Of a stretch of DNA of 64,000 bases, positions 10,260-21,815 are shown in pieces (position 1 is the stretch's first letter; each line of letters opens with the position of its first letter). The position numbers and the translations under genes were made by a program. The stretch spans positions 73,848,628 through 73,912,627 of the forward strand of contig CM070548.1 of assembly GCA_036346405.1 (NCBI GenBank). Direction: 5' to 3'. The stretch is from Phyllostachys edulis (taxonomy: Eukaryota; Streptophyta; Magnoliopsida; Poales; Poaceae). A model generated the notes under the pieces. The model was not told the DNA's origin. It was given only the letters and a program-made list of their open reading frames with translations, and did not search any database.

Positions 10260-12410
10260 TGTGGATATCATGGGGATATGCCAATGATCTTAGGATGATG
10301 AAACAATTGGCAATGTTGCTTTTGGTTTGGAGTTTCACGCGTTTTCGGCAAAGTTAAAAGGCTGATCTTTAGCCATTTTGGGAATTTGGCTTTGGGATAG
10401 ATTGAGTTCATAGGCTATAGTGCATATGTGTTGCATGATGCATGTTTTGAGCTAACGTGGGTCAAGTTGTGAAGAACTTGTTCCCGAATTCGTGTTTGCT
10501 TGTCTATTGCTGTGCAGGTGGCTTGCAGGTCAATGACGGTCAACGGCGAGGAGGATCGGGACTAAGCTTGGAGAGCTGAGGTCTAGAACGATCATGGATG
10601 TCGGGTGAGGTCAAGTGACTCAAGCGTGGTGCAGAATGGACAAGGATGACCGAACGGGCAGTTCGGTGCGACTGGTTGATCAAGCGGTGCGGGGGTTAGT
10701 GCAAGTGCCAAGGTGGTCCGGTGGGAACCGGATGGGAGAGACTTGCCGACACGATGAGAGCCGCTGAATCAACCTACACGTGGCGCAAGACGGTGCGTCA
10801 GGAAGTGGATTAAATCAAGAGATTTGGAGACGACGCTTTAAATTGCGTGCGCATGTGTTCTGTAATTGTTGGGCCTCAAGAGAGCCCATTAGGTTATTTT
10901 TTAGAGCTTGTGGCTGTCATATAAAAGGGGCTAGGATGGGACATCTTAGGGTTGCTGCTAAAAAAAATAGGAAAGTGCTTTTCTGTGGCGGCGGCATGGA
11001 GAGCTTCTGAAAGAACTGATGGCGGCGGCTTGTCCCCAGGAGATTGATGCGCCCGTGAGAGAAGAAATGGAAAAAGGGCTTACAGGGGCGGCGGTTTGTT
11101 TCAACAGAGAAAAAAGATTGAGCGCCCTGAGAAGCCGAGTGTGGCGGCGACGCCTGTGTGACGGCCATTTTCTGGTGTGCGAAAAGAAGAATCTCTTGGC
11201 GACGCTGGTGCTAAAAAAAAGGTGAAGCGATGGCAGCTTGTGCTTGCTGCCCGTGAGAAAAATCTGGAGGTGGCGGCGTGTTTTCCAGCAGGCCGGCGTC
11301 TTCTGCTCTGGCAAAAATCTGTTCACCGTTTTTGTTTTTGTGAGTCTTGTACTTGAATCTTGAATCCCTGGCGACCTCCAGTGCTTAGCAGATCTCTTTT
11401 TATTGCTAATGGCAGCCATGTTTGATGTGACCGAAACTGTTTAAGTTTTATTGTTTGGTCTGCTGAAATCAATTCGAGTGGTGGCTTGGTCATTTTATTG
11501 ATTGTCTTGTCAGTTGTGTGTAGCGGCCTGATGTATGATCTGTGGTTTGATAAAAACAAGAAAGTGCCTTGTCTTTCTATTGAGTCGATCAAAGTCTGGT
11601 GGTTGCTGTTTTGATTTTCCTATTGCTTTGACTGCTCAGAGAAATTAGATCACTGCGGCTGCTTAATCAGTTTTGCTGTTTGTATTGTTTTTTAATTCCT
11701 TTGGCTCTTGCTGTAAGAGACTAGTAACTTGATTGTCTTGATGTTGCATGAAAATCGATCAGGTTGCCTTTTGTCTTAATGTTTTTATTCCTTGGGATGC
11801 GTGTGTGTTTGAGTTTTATTGCTTCGGTTGCCTCAAGGGTGCAGGTGAAGTGTTGTTTAGATTTTTTATTGCCGCCTCTCATGCATGCTGGTCGGCTCCT
11901 GTCCTTGTTGGTCTCGGCTGTTGCGTCTGAGTTTTTTTGTTGCTGTGCGGTTTGTAGTCGATCATTTCATGCTACACTGTCCTGCCCGCAAAATCCTGAA
12001 GAAACAGCAGTTCTTGCCGACGGATCTTGAGACTTTGATTTGTAGACAAAAAAAAATATTGGTGAGCGTCGGGAGAAAAGCAGGACTTGTGGTGGCCTGT
12101 GCTGCCCATGAAAACAGGAACCGCTGCAGTAGTTTAGATTTTGAAATCAGTTCTTTTGTTGCCAGTGCTGTTTTAGATTTTTGTATTACTGTTAGCTGCT
12201 ACACTTTCAACTTGGGTTTTGATGTGAGTTGTTTTTGGTCTTTTACTTAGGGGTTTGATCGGATTCAACACAGGTCATCCATTTGCTCAGATATCTTGAT
12301 CTTCATAGCTTTTATAGCTATTGGAGTGAAAGTAGTGTTGAGTTCGATCGAGGTGAAAAATAGAGAAAGCGTCTATTCACCCCCCCTCTAGTCGCCTTTC
12401 CGATCCTACA
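10260..12410 (+). repeat. Copia-1 3' LTR
   Basis: Matches 2500-4655 nearly throughout, from TGTGGATATC to CCGATCCTACA. Differences from the 5' LTR are mostly transitions with a few small indels (for example around 11090-11165). It is followed by the right GAATT duplication. Confidence 0.93.
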
Positions 12411-12415
12411 GAATT
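12411..12415. repeat. Target-site duplication of Copia-1, right copy
   Basis: GAATT, identical to 2495-2499. Confidence 0.93.
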
Positions 12416-12647
12416 GTAGTACTAGCTAGCTGCACTTTTACAATGTGCAAAGGGGTAGCAGTGAGGAAACAAACAAACCCAAGAAAAAGATATAGTATTG
12501 CTACTAGGCCAATAGCACATCCACAATCTTGTTTAAACAGTTGGTGGATTTTGGGCTTTTCAATAAAGTTTCTAACCATGTTCAATAGTTTGTACCTATG
12601 CCATGCAGTACTGACTTTCCAATGCTTTTTTGCATTGTTGGATGTAG

Positions 12648-15600
12648 ATGGATAAAGTTGTATGTGTCTGTACTAGTGGGATGGTTATCCAAACAGGGAG
12701 TGGTCCTAACTTTGTTGGCATGAAAGTTATTCTTCTTGTGTTTCGAGAATCACCAGACTTTCAAACTCTTATGAGGAGGATTAAGTCGACCTTTGGATGG
12801 GATGAGCCCGGGGTCATTGTCAGAATGGAGGAGTGGTATGATGCTGGGCTTGGTTCAAAGGTGCATGTCTTGTTGATGCCAATATCGAGTGACGATGATT
12901 GAGACACATACAAGGAGGTTGTGCTCGCATCTCAGGTCCGGTCGTTAGAGGTTGTGGTGGAGAGGACAGTCGTTGGAAAGGATATGCAAAAAAATGCAAA
13001 TGTGGTGAACGACCCTATGGAGGAACTTGAATCTGTTGTGGAACTTTCGCAAGGCCCCCCCAATGGAGGAGCAGCTGTCCCAAGAGATCATTGACATCGA
13101 TCTTAACAGCGATGCCCCCCGTTGGTGGATTTTTGATACACACCTTTTTCATCGTCGCACCCTATTAGTGACACCGTGACTGATTTCAACGGCGATGTAA
13201 TGACCAGCGAGCTTGACAAGGAGGTATTCAGAGATGGAATAGTCTGTGATGTTGAGTCTAACGAAGGTTGGAGCTCGACCGAAAATGAAGCGCCCGCTCC
13301 GCTTTTCTCCTCCGAGGAAGACCGAGTTCTTCAAAGTGTAATGGGTGAGATCCCGTTGGTGCATGCATTCGAGGATGTCAAAATGGTTGGTAATGTGGTC
13401 TGTGCATATGGGTTGAAGAGAAGGGATGATATTACAGACCCGGATAATGACCTCATACGCAAGGACATGTTGTTTGCCAGCATGGATGTTATGAAGGTTT
13501 GGTTGCAAGAATACTCAGTGATGCACCATCATCCGTTTGTAGTACAACACTCCGATGTGAACAAGAGGTATACTGTGAGGGGCGAAAGGGGATGCAGATG
13601 GAAGGTCTGTGGCGGAAAACTAGGAACAAACAATGGAAAATAACGAATGTGGAGCAGCCTCACTCTTGTGGGACTACACAAGTGTTCGGGAAGCACCTCT
13701 AAGCGACCGCTAATTTCATTGCAAGACGCATAACCGGGGTTGTGGCTATTGATCCTGATGTGACCGTCGCCACCCTTATCGAGGCTATATTTGGTTTCAT
13801 TAAGTACCGCGTGAAGTACGGTGAAGCATGGAGGGCAAAATAGAGAGCGATGCAGTTATTGTGGGGTGATTGGAAGCAGGCTTACGGGTTGCTTCCACGG
13901 ATCCTAGCCACTATGTAGGCGAAGAACCCGGGCATAGAGTTTTATCCTTGGCACGGGAACCGAACGGAACCCAACGAATGAGTTATGAAACATGTGTTCG
14001 GGCGGATGTACTGGTCTTTTGGGCAATGCAAAGATGCCTACGTGTTGGAGTAGAATGACCGGTCCAATCGGTCTAGGGACGTACCGTAGATCCATCGGAG
14101 GCCATAGTTCGTCAACTACCTCCGGTGGTTCCACAGCGTTGCGCACATGCAACTTCAACCAGCCATGACCCAGGCAGACATAGGGGAGGGTCACTCGTCC
14201 GAGGAGGATATCGTGGACGAGTATGATGAGTTCACATGGACGGGCACGCAGCCGGAGAGGACCTCCATCAATGCCTACTACGTGAGTAAATTTTACCCCT
14301 ACTAATTTCCAATGTCACGGTTGGGAAACTAATTTGCATTGTTTACCCGTTCATAGGGAAGGCAGCTCGCACGCATAAGCAACGAGGCTAGTGAGGTGCT
14401 CATGCTACCAGAGGGTTCAGAAGGGAGCTTCCAACGTATAAGGAACTTCATTGAGGTATCACAGCTGCTAATTGTGTTTTTTACCATCAATTCAAATAGA
14501 CATGCTGTGGACCATCTATATAAAGTGGAAAACAATTATATATTCAGTGGATTCTTCATCGAACATTGAAGTGATTTGGTACCTTTCAGTTTATTCACCC
14601 TTCTGGAACGCATTGGAATAGTAATTTTGAGTTGTATGCTCTATCCATTAGGTGGTTTTGATGTTCCCATTTACTTAAGTTTTGATGATGTATACTTCCA
14701 TATTGGAATTTATATTAGATAAACACTGCAACAAATGGGTTTGTTACCAGCCATACATATCAAGTTGGTTGTGTTTAGCCCTTTGTACATATCAAGTACA
14801 TGACATTTTAGCTAGTTTGTGCTATGAATTTTGACAGCCATGCATTGTGCCCTTATGAAATTTTGACAATCATGTATAGTATGCCTCATGATCATTAGTT
14901 TATTCAGTTCATCCCGGATCATATTCCCAATTCTATAGTCAGTGATAAGGACTAGGAGCATATCATGGATGAGAGATCTCAACTGTAGCAAAAACCTAAT
15001 CTTGTAACTAGATTGCATTTACTTCGATTCAAGAGTATACTTAGAGTCAGGAACTCTAGTCATGGATTGCATCATGCTGAAACTTGTTATCATAGTTTAT
15101 GCCAAACATCTGAGTTCTTTGGTGTATAACCATGGTTCAAAGCTTGAAACACTAATCATCAATGTGGGGCAACTATTTCCTCATGCATAATTATTCACTT
15201 TGAGGCAATGCCAATAACCCAAGTGATAGACTGGATCTGTAGTCATGTTGATATATCATTCCAATTGATTGAGCTTTCTTTCCTTGTTTTATTGAGAGGA
15301 GATTGTGCTTTTTGTAATGATGCATTTGTCTACGTTTAACCATTATTTCTGTAATGGCCACTATTTATGTTGAGAGTTGAATCTAGCAGTGAACTCAACT
15401 GACAAGCAAATGACTATTTCGTTCTGATTGATTTTGCTTTCTATTATTTGGTGTATGTAATGACACTAGCTTCAATTTATTCACTATCTGGTTCTTACTC
15501 TTTTTTCCCTTGTAGATGGTTCGCCACCGATGCCGGCGAATGGTTACTAAAATGAACTGCACCGCGGCGGCAGATGTTGTTCAACCTGCCTTGGCTCGGA

Positions 15601-15815
15601 GTGGCTCATCGCGTGCTACATCAGGCGCCTACTGCCACGCAATCGACTCGGGCCACGCCCCACACCGTAAACGTCGTAATAGCGCGAACATTAGTTCTGT
15701 CAAGGTCGTCGAGGTCACGCATAACGAACATCCAGCGTCTAGGTTCACACCGAGAACAGGTGGACTATTACCACTTGTTGTTAATATTATTAACAGTTGG
15801 TATTTACACATTACT
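12648..15815 (+). pseudogene. MULE transposase, DDE core missing
   Basis: The putative start ATG at 12648 follows an intron-like acceptor (GGATGTAG). The first part is a PB1-like MULE N-terminal region ending in a stop at 12901. Another frame (13176-13643) has 'RKDMLFASMDVMKVWLQEYS' and 'RYTVRGERGCRWKV', the N-terminal MuDR transposase domain with its CxW zinc-type motif. It continues after a frameshift with 'ARRITGVVAIDPDVTV', 'YGEAWRAK' and 'NPGIEFYPWHG'. The catalytic DDE domain that should come next is absent: by about 14090 the sequence jumps to 'FVNYLRWFHSVAHMQ', a C-terminal region seen in rice MULE proteins. A last exon-like piece is at 15516-15815. There are at least three stops and frameshifts. 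When intact it would bind the terminal repeats and excise the element; this copy cannot. Confidence 0.82.
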
Positions 15816-16250
15816 TGACCTAATTAGTATGATGATCTATTCATATTATCATGTCATACGACAGTAACACTATATTGGATTAGTCTTAAACTAAAACCCC
15901 CAAGTAATTACTAATTACTTAATTTAGCTTTAATTACTAATTACTTAATTTAGCTATCTCAATTCAATTACTGATTACAAATTTAACAAGCTACTGCTAG
16001 TTGAAATACCTAATAGTCAACTAACCAAAAGGGGGCCACTTGTCATGCATCCTCACACATAGGGAGAGAGACAAAGTAGATAGGTAGAACAGAGGAGGTC
16101 GGGGAAGGCTCGGGAGGCACACAGCGCCGGCGAGGAGGGCATCGGCGGCGGCCGTGGGTAGCCAAAATGGAACTAGGGAGGGAAGAAGGTCCTATAGGTG
16201 GTGATGCCGCGGTCGGAGTTGGACGGTGGCGGTCGGGCAGCGGTGCATGG
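15816..16250 (+). other. MULE 3' remnant, no gene
   Basis: AT-rich sequence with a doubled 'AATTACTAATTACTTAATTTAGCT' type unit (15905-15955), then a purine/GC-rich stretch from 16060. No terminal inverted repeat is found before Gypsy-1 begins at 16251. Confidence 0.4.
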
Positions 16251-16844
16251 TGTAACATCACAATTTTCGCCTCTTGTAGAAATTTAAATTTAAATTAATT
16301 AATTCAAAGATTTGGCTGTCAATTGGAGTTCTTGCGAAATCAAATCCAAAATCCAAAATCCAATTCTCAATTCAACTTCGAACCAAACTCCATCAATTGC
16401 AATTCAAATTCCAAATCAGATCAATTCCGAATTCCATCTTCAAATCAATTCTCGGTCGAATTTGAATTCATCTCTCACCTCAATTTCAAACCTTAGATGA
16501 AATTCAAATTCAAATTTGAATTTGAATTATCTTCGAATTACAAACCTCATAATTTCATTTTGGATTTTGGGCCGAAATCAATTTCTGTTTTGTTTTGGGC
16601 CGAGCCCCTCTTTCTTCTTCCTCCCGACACTTCCTCTATTCGGCCGATTGCCACGCGGCCCATTCAACTACGCCACGACACCCACGTCGTGCCATGCCAT
16701 CAATGTGTGCCATCAAGTCACTCTTCCCCGCGTGCAATCATCTCCCTTGTCGTTTCCTACTTGCCAGCTCCGTGCCATCAAGTCTTAACCGAAACCGCCG
16801 CTGCCTCCATTAAGCCGTGCGCCCTTTTCTCTACCTCCTTCATC

Positions 16845-16855
16845 CTATAAAATAG
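16845..16855 (+). promoter_or_regulatory. TATA box of Gypsy-1 5' LTR
   Basis: CTATAAAATAG followed by a C-rich leader; the same context recurs at 45935-45945 in the 3' LTR. Likely the element promoter. Confidence 0.6.
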
Positions 16856-18452
16856 AGCCCTGACCCTTCATCACCCCCTTCACAACCCCTGCAACTCCCA
16901 TATTCTCTGGAGCACCTCTTCTCATCGTTCCCGCTTCTCTGGTGAGTTCTTTGCTGCTCCAACCATGTGACGTCGTGTTCCTGAGACTCACGAGCGTTTC
17001 CCTGTCACTGGCCGAAACTCCTCCATTGTATGATCTCCTTCTTTGGTGAGTTTCGAGTCGAGTGGACTGCGTCATCACGTGTTTTTGGAGATTTCCCATC
17101 CATCCCCCACCTCCTTTCGGTGCACCATCACCGGATAGAGCCGTCGCCGCCACCCCATTCCTACTGTCGATCGTTTTTTCCCCACCGCCTCGGTCGTCCT
17201 CTAGCCACCCCGACCCGCTCGGCCACCTCCCCGTGCCACAGCCATGCCCGTGCGCACGCAGCCTTCCCCATCGTGCCGCCACCGCCGCCGCCTCTGTGCC
17301 GCTCCGGCCGCGCCACCACCACCTGGAGAACCCCCGAGCCGCCGTCGTTCCATTTTGCCCACCACCGACCTCCGCCGTGCCTCCACTCGCCCGTGACGCA
17401 TTGCACCAGAGCCGCTGCCAGCCCCCCTGTTTCCTCCTCTATTTTTCTCCTTCTGGCTTTCTTCTTCTCTCGCTGACAGTGGTCCCCAACCTATTATCCC
17501 CTCCCTCTCTATCTCTCTCTCAATGGCAATGGGACCCCACATATCAGCCCTTTTCTTTAATCCTTTAATTCTGACAGGGAATATTCATGTCCCTCTCAAT
17601 TTCCAGGATTTTTCAAATCCGACAAATTTACGGATGTTCGTTATCCTTCGTACGAACTCCGAATCAGTTCATTTTTTTCCTAAATTCATCTAAATTCACA
17701 ATCTCTCTATTAGTAATAATTTTATAATTTTTAGATTTTATTTTTTTTCCCGTTATTTATTTTGCCTCGTTTCGCGTGTGTAGATTCTGACGCTGCCGAA
17801 GTCAATTTGGACCAACCGGACGCAGTAACCTCAACCTTCGACGAAGGAAAATATCCTTTGACCATATTGTACCTATGTTTTCCAAAATCTGTTTTAAATT
17901 TCAAAATTACTATGCATTACTATTTACATAAAATGATAAGTTCAAATCCTAGGTTGTTAGTAAATCCTAACTTTTTTATTGTCATTATTTGATGTTGTTA
18001 TCCTCGAACCTTTGTCACCCTAGTATAGAAAATCCATGATATTGATTACATTATTGTTGGATTAATTAATACGGTAGAATTGCTTAGACATGCGTTGTCG
18101 GTCATGATCACCCATTAGGAGGAAACTATTATTACCTTTTATGCAAATCTTTTTTAGAAATGTATGGCAATATATATTATCGTTGCTTTATAAAATAAAA
18201 TAAAATAAAATGGTGAAATTTTATTTAGACTAGGGCGGATGGTAAGTTCGGGCGGGTGCAGCTAGAGCACGAGAACTTGTAATATGTGAAGTTCCACCCA
18301 GGTCATATTAAGGAACGACGCTTGTGTCTATTCAAACCAAGTAATACCGTACAACCACATGTCCTAAATGGGAAGGACCTGACTGAATAATTTAATAAGT
18401 CTAGACATTTAGCCCGCAGGCTGTAGATGGTAGGAGTTACCTGGGTAGTGCA

Positions 18453-18577
18453 GACGATGGTAATTGACGTTCATGTTTGTCGGGGCTTGCACCGGGTGAT
18501 GGTAATTGGTGTCTATGTCCGGACAGGTTATCCCCCACAACGGTGAGCTTCGGGTCGATGGTAAATGACGTCCATGA
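18453..18577 (+). repeat. Three GATGGTAATTGACGTCCATG-type repeats in Gypsy-1 LTR
   Basis: Units at about 18453, 18497 and 18553 share GATGGTAA-T-RWYGTYCATG, spaced about 45-57 bp. Three equivalent units occur in reverse complement at 47559-47690 in the minus LTR, so the array is kept in related LTRs. Each unit contains an ACGT core, a common plant bZIP-binding core. Confidence 0.55.
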
Positions 18578-19258
18578 CTTGGGGTGAAGCTCATCGGGTA
18601 GGCTAATGTGAGGATAAAGTGTTATAAAAGCTTTGTGATAATCGCTTAGTCGCACACCTTCAGAAGTATGTCAGACAAATATTATAAGCCGATTATCTCA
18701 TGTGGGTCAAGCTATATAATCTCTGCAGAGTGTAAAACTATGCGAATAGCCGTGCCCACGGTCAAGCGTGGGCAATGTGCATTTTCACATGGTAGATTTT
18801 AGTTTTGTTTCCAAAGAATTATTTTGGGAATCTAGGAGTAGTTGGAACTCTTGGATTGTTGTGCTTGTAGCTAGAGCCAGTTGGGCAGCCAGAGCCTCAA
18901 TACTAGTGACTGATAGCTAGAACTATCACTAGTGAATCAATTAATTTATTTATTAAAACTGCGTTTGTCAAATGTGCTTTATGTAAAATATTTAAACATA
19001 AAATATTGCTTTGTACAAAAGGACCATATATATAAGCCCTATTTATTAAAGCTATGCATATTGATTTTCCCCAAGACTTGAAGAATATTTTATGTATTCA
19101 CATGCTACACTCAAATTAAATCTCAAAAGACTTGTTCCTCTTTGGTACAATGACTAAAAGGATCCAGTGGAACCTACACATGTATGTCGCTATAGTCATT
19201 AAACCTAAGTTTGTGCTGCGTATAAAGTACAAATGAAATTTATATAGCAAGTAGTGAA

Positions 19259-20082
19259 GCACTTACCCCTGGTTGAAGGGCACCACTATGTAGTCCTTGT
19301 TGTTCTGACGAAGCAATGCCGCCGTTATGTATTTCTTGACGAAGGATGTGTCTGCTTTGATGGTTTGCATAGATACCACATGTGGGTCGAGGAAACCCAC
19401 CGGTTCAGAATATTTTCGGGCTTTTTTCATCATGTATACATAAGCAATGAGTTGTGATATTTATCGGCATTACGTGAATGTAGAACTTGATTGTACACAC
19501 TTACAGTGTCCAACATCATAGAAGAGAGGCGTCGAGGGCAGTGAGGTTGAATAGGTCGTATAAGTCGTTGAAGCCCACGACGAAGTGGCCCAGCCCATTG
19601 AAGAAATGCTCATCCTTGTATCTGACGGTGATTCCAGTATCGCACCCCTTTTGTTTGGTCTTCCGCATGTACCAGACATGCAAAGCCTAACAACTTACTC
19701 TAGCGCCGGCTAATACTGTGTCGGTGGCCAACGGACTTCCGATGGAGTATTTCGAGGGCATGGGAGGCGCCTTAATGTTCATCGATTTCGATTTGGCCTT
19801 AACGACTGGCTCGCTACACGTCTTCCTGCGAGATGACTCAGGAACCGATACGATTGCACGCTTTTCTTGTTCCTTCGGCGTCTTCTCCACAGGAACGGGG
19901 TGGAGGAGGCAATGAGGAAGGAGGCAGCGGGGTGGAGGAGGCGCTAGGGGCAAGGGTCCCAACCTTCTCCTCTCTAAGCTGGTGCAATGGGGGACAAGTA
20001 ATAGTGTGGAGGAGCTAAGGCAGGGGGGTGACGCATGGGGGAGGAAAAGCAGAGTGGAGCCAGCGGAGTGAAGGAGCAGCAA
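19259..20082 (-). pseudogene. CACTA-associated ORF with Ulp1-like region (fragment)
   Basis: Three exon-like blocks on the minus strand. Block 1 (about 20082-19690) has 'KSMNIKAPPMPSKYSIGSPL'. Block 2 (about 19665-19500) has 'CDTGITVRYKDEHFFNG' and 'NDLYDLFNLTALDASLL', then a stop and a GTAAGT donor. Block 3 (about 19440-19260) has 'VGFLDPHVVSMQTIKADTS' and 'KDYIVVPFNQG', then another GTAAGT. This is the second ORF found in many rice CACTA elements, which leads into a Ulp1-type cysteine protease-like domain (IL.PYN.G.HW). The catalytic half is missing. The family role is unclear. Confidence 0.68.
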
Positions 20083-20141
20083 AGTGGTGCATGGGGGAGG
20101 AGCGGCAGGGGTTGTGTCGGGTGCATTTACAATGCCAGAAT

Positions 20142-20462
20142 ATCACAGACGGTTCTTAATAAGAACCGTCTGTGATAAGCCCTCATCACAGACGGTTCTT
20201 ATTAGGAACCGTCTATGAATTATCACAGACGGTTCCTAATAAGAACCGTTTGTGATTAGCTAGATTATCACAGACAGTTCTTAATAAGAACCGTGTGTGA
20301 TAATTCACAGACGGTTCCTATTATAGAACCGTCTGTGATTAGCTAGACTATCACAGATGGTTCGTAATAAGAACCGTCTGTGAATTATCACACACGGTTC
20401 TAGTTATAAACCGTCTGTGATAGGTACGTATCACAGATGGTTCCAAATGAACTGTCTGTGAT
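20142..20462. repeat. Eight palindromic subterminal repeats of the CACTA end
   Basis: Units near 20142, 20184, 20221, 20266, 20305, 20350, 20387 and 20429. Each is about 34 bp and reads TCACAGACGGTTC, a short A/T centre, then GAACCGTCTGTGA. The spacer is 0-12 bp, often TAGCTAGA. In En/Spm-type elements such subterminal repeats bind the TnpA-like protein; the palindromy would also allow hairpins. Confidence 0.85.
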
Positions 20463-20495
20463 GATGCGTCTTCTATAGCCTGTTTTGTAGTAGTG

Positions 20496-21690
20496 AGCAC
20501 TACAAGCACCTCAAGAACCTCATGTGCAACTGGAACAACTCTTCGAAGAAGAAGAACCCTTAACACCACCACCTCCTGGTCAGCTCCAAATGAACTTGGA
20601 GTAGATGATGGCCACGCAACTGCAGCTTCTTCAAGCACTTGCTCAGAACCATATCAATCAACCTGCACCTGCTCCTGTCCCAGTCTTTCCACCTCCATCC
20701 AGGCTTGGAGAGTTCATGAGAACCAGGCCGCCAACCTTCTCCGGTTCAGTTGATCCACTAGAAGCTAACAATTGGCTAAAGGATGTCGAGAAGAAACTTA
20801 TCTTGGCTCAATGCAATGACCAAGAGAAGGTTCTCTATGCTACTCATCAACTAAAAGGAACTGTAGGAACTTGGTGGGAAAATTTCTACGTAGCCTATCA
20901 AAATGTTCAGGCTATATCCTGGTAGGAATTCACTGTTGCTTTCCGCGCGACACACATTCCTATGGGAATGATGGAGATGAAAAAATGAGAGTTCCACAAG
21001 CTGTAATAAGGCAACCTCAGCATGTCAGAGTATCTCAACCAATTCACCCAGCTGTCAAGGTATGCATCAGAAGACGCTACAACTGAAGGAGTTAAGATAT
21101 GGCACTTCATGGAAGGACTTAACCCCAACCTCAAAGTGCAACTGGTGTCAATTGACTACCCCAACTTTCAACAGATGGTCAACAAGGCTCTTGTGCAAGA
21201 GGATCCTCAACGTCAACTGTACGAGTCCCGAAAAAGAAAGATGGCTTTTTAGGCGCAGCATGGAGCCAGCAGTTCCAGGTCCCGCATGAACCAGCCATAC
21301 TACAACATACCGCCAGCAGATAATGCACCTAGGACTCCAATGTCAGGACCTCGTCTGAGCATGTAGGGATTTCGCTACAATTCTGGTATTCAACTGTAGT
21401 AGAACAGGATAGCAACAGCAGGAATCCAGTGCTTTTATTGCCATGAGATGGGGCATTATGCTAGAAATTGCCCTAAAAAACGCCGAGCCGTGACTCTAGT
21501 TCCTTTCAACTTGGGAGCTACAATAGCCCGGACCGCTACACCAAGAGTAGGACAAGGAGCGCCCCAGACTCCAAGTCAAGCCATCTAGAATTCAGCTCCA
21601 TCTGCAAGAGGGCGACTGAATCATGTCACGGCAGAGCAAGCTCAATTAGCTCACCATGTCGCACTAGGTAAGTTTCAGTAAGTTTAGTTT
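20496..21690 (+). pseudogene. gag: Gypsy-1 gag with zinc knuckle (several stops)
   Basis: Starts without its own 5' end, directly after the CACTA terminus. The capsid region (20605-20925) has 'RPPTFSGSVDPLEANNWLKD' and 'YATHQLKGTVGTWWENF', a Gypsy Retrotrans_gag domain; TAG at 20923 stops it. It resumes with 'MSEYLNQFTQLSRYASEDAT' (21022-21250). A zinc knuckle 'CFYCHEMGHYARNC' (CX2CX4HX4C) follows at about 21430-21475. At least six in-frame stops are present, several of the CAG-to-TAG or CGA-to-TGA kind expected from cytosine deamination. No protease follows before the polypurine tract at 21803. Confidence 0.85.
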
Positions 21691-21802
21691 CTGTTTCAGT
21701 TTTGTCTCACTTAGAAGAGAAAGTTGCTGGGTAGAGTGTGCAAAGTCTGTATACCCCAATCTTTTTCCCTATCTGTTTGAATCTCGGGGTCGAGATTCCT
21801 TC

Positions 21803-21813
21803 TAGGGGGTAGG
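21803..21813 (+). promoter_or_regulatory. Gypsy-1 polypurine tract
   Basis: TAGGGGGTAGG just before the TGTAACA start of the 3' LTR; probable plus-strand primer site. Confidence 0.6.
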
Positions 21814-21815
21814 TT

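Larger units (their letters stand above)
2500..12410 (+). mobile_element. Copia-1: Sirevirus-like LTR retrotransposon, non-autonomous (pol mostly deleted)
   Basis: 9.9-kb element with two long LTRs (2156 and 2151 bp), a perfect GAATT target duplication, a methionyl-tRNA type primer site and several polypurine tracts. It encodes a large coiled-coil gag with zinc knuckles, a damaged protease start, a scrap of reverse transcriptase and the last residues of RNase H. Large gag, coiled coil and multiple polypurine tracts are known traits of Sireviruses. About 1 kb or less of sequence remains where 3-4 kb of pol would be expected. The LTRs differ at about 10 of the first 550 positions (9 transitions, by eye), so insertion is fairly recent relative to Copia-2. 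Copying would need proteins from another element. Confidence 0.9.
963..16250 (+). mobile_element. Mutator-like element (MULE), host of Copia-1; right end missing
   Basis: The left end (963-1250) resembles the termini of the MITE at 58522-58875 (T-rich, then ATTTTAAAGTTAA-like sequence and GGCGTGAC motifs). The interior carries a MULE-type transposase pseudogene at 12648-15815. Copia-1 (2500-12410) is inserted between the two with a perfect 5-bp duplication, so 963-2499 and 12411-16250 were once contiguous. No matching right terminal inverted repeat is seen before Gypsy-1 starts at 16251, nor on the far side of the nest, so the right end was deleted. That the left terminus and the transposase belong to one element is inferred from order and continuity. 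Confidence 0.6.
16251..19130 (+). repeat. Gypsy-1 5' LTR (3' end replaced by CACTA)
   Basis: Starts TGTAACATCACAATTTTCG, as does the 3' LTR at 21816. The middle holds a C-rich leader (16860-17470) that gives spurious Pro/Ser/Arg frames on both strands. From 18230 to 19130 it matches the reverse complement of 47000-47890 in the minus LTR. The match stops at about 19130, so roughly the last 400 bp of LTR, the primer site and the gag start were lost when the CACTA sequence came in. Confidence 0.78.
19131..20495 (-). mobile_element. CACTA (En/Spm) remnant, one end only
   Basis: Read on the minus strand it starts at 20495 with CACTACTACAAAACAGGC, the CACTA terminal signature, followed by eight palindromic subterminal repeats (20142-20462) and then coding fragments. 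No opposite terminus is present: the sequence ends at about 19130 against the Gypsy-1 LTR. The two flanks are different parts of Gypsy-1 (LTR and gag), so insertion came with, or was followed by, a deletion. Confidence 0.8.

Noticed and set aside
13149..13508. 119-codon minus frame
   Set aside because: Antisense to the MULE transposase N-terminal domain.
16845..17568. Long frames on both strands, 113-168 codons
   Set aside because: Leader of the Gypsy-1 LTR; same region at 45684-46445 has different frames.
20142..20462. CRISPR-like regular repeats
   Set aside because: The repeats are palindromic, spacers nearly absent, and they lie at a CACTA end in a plant genome.
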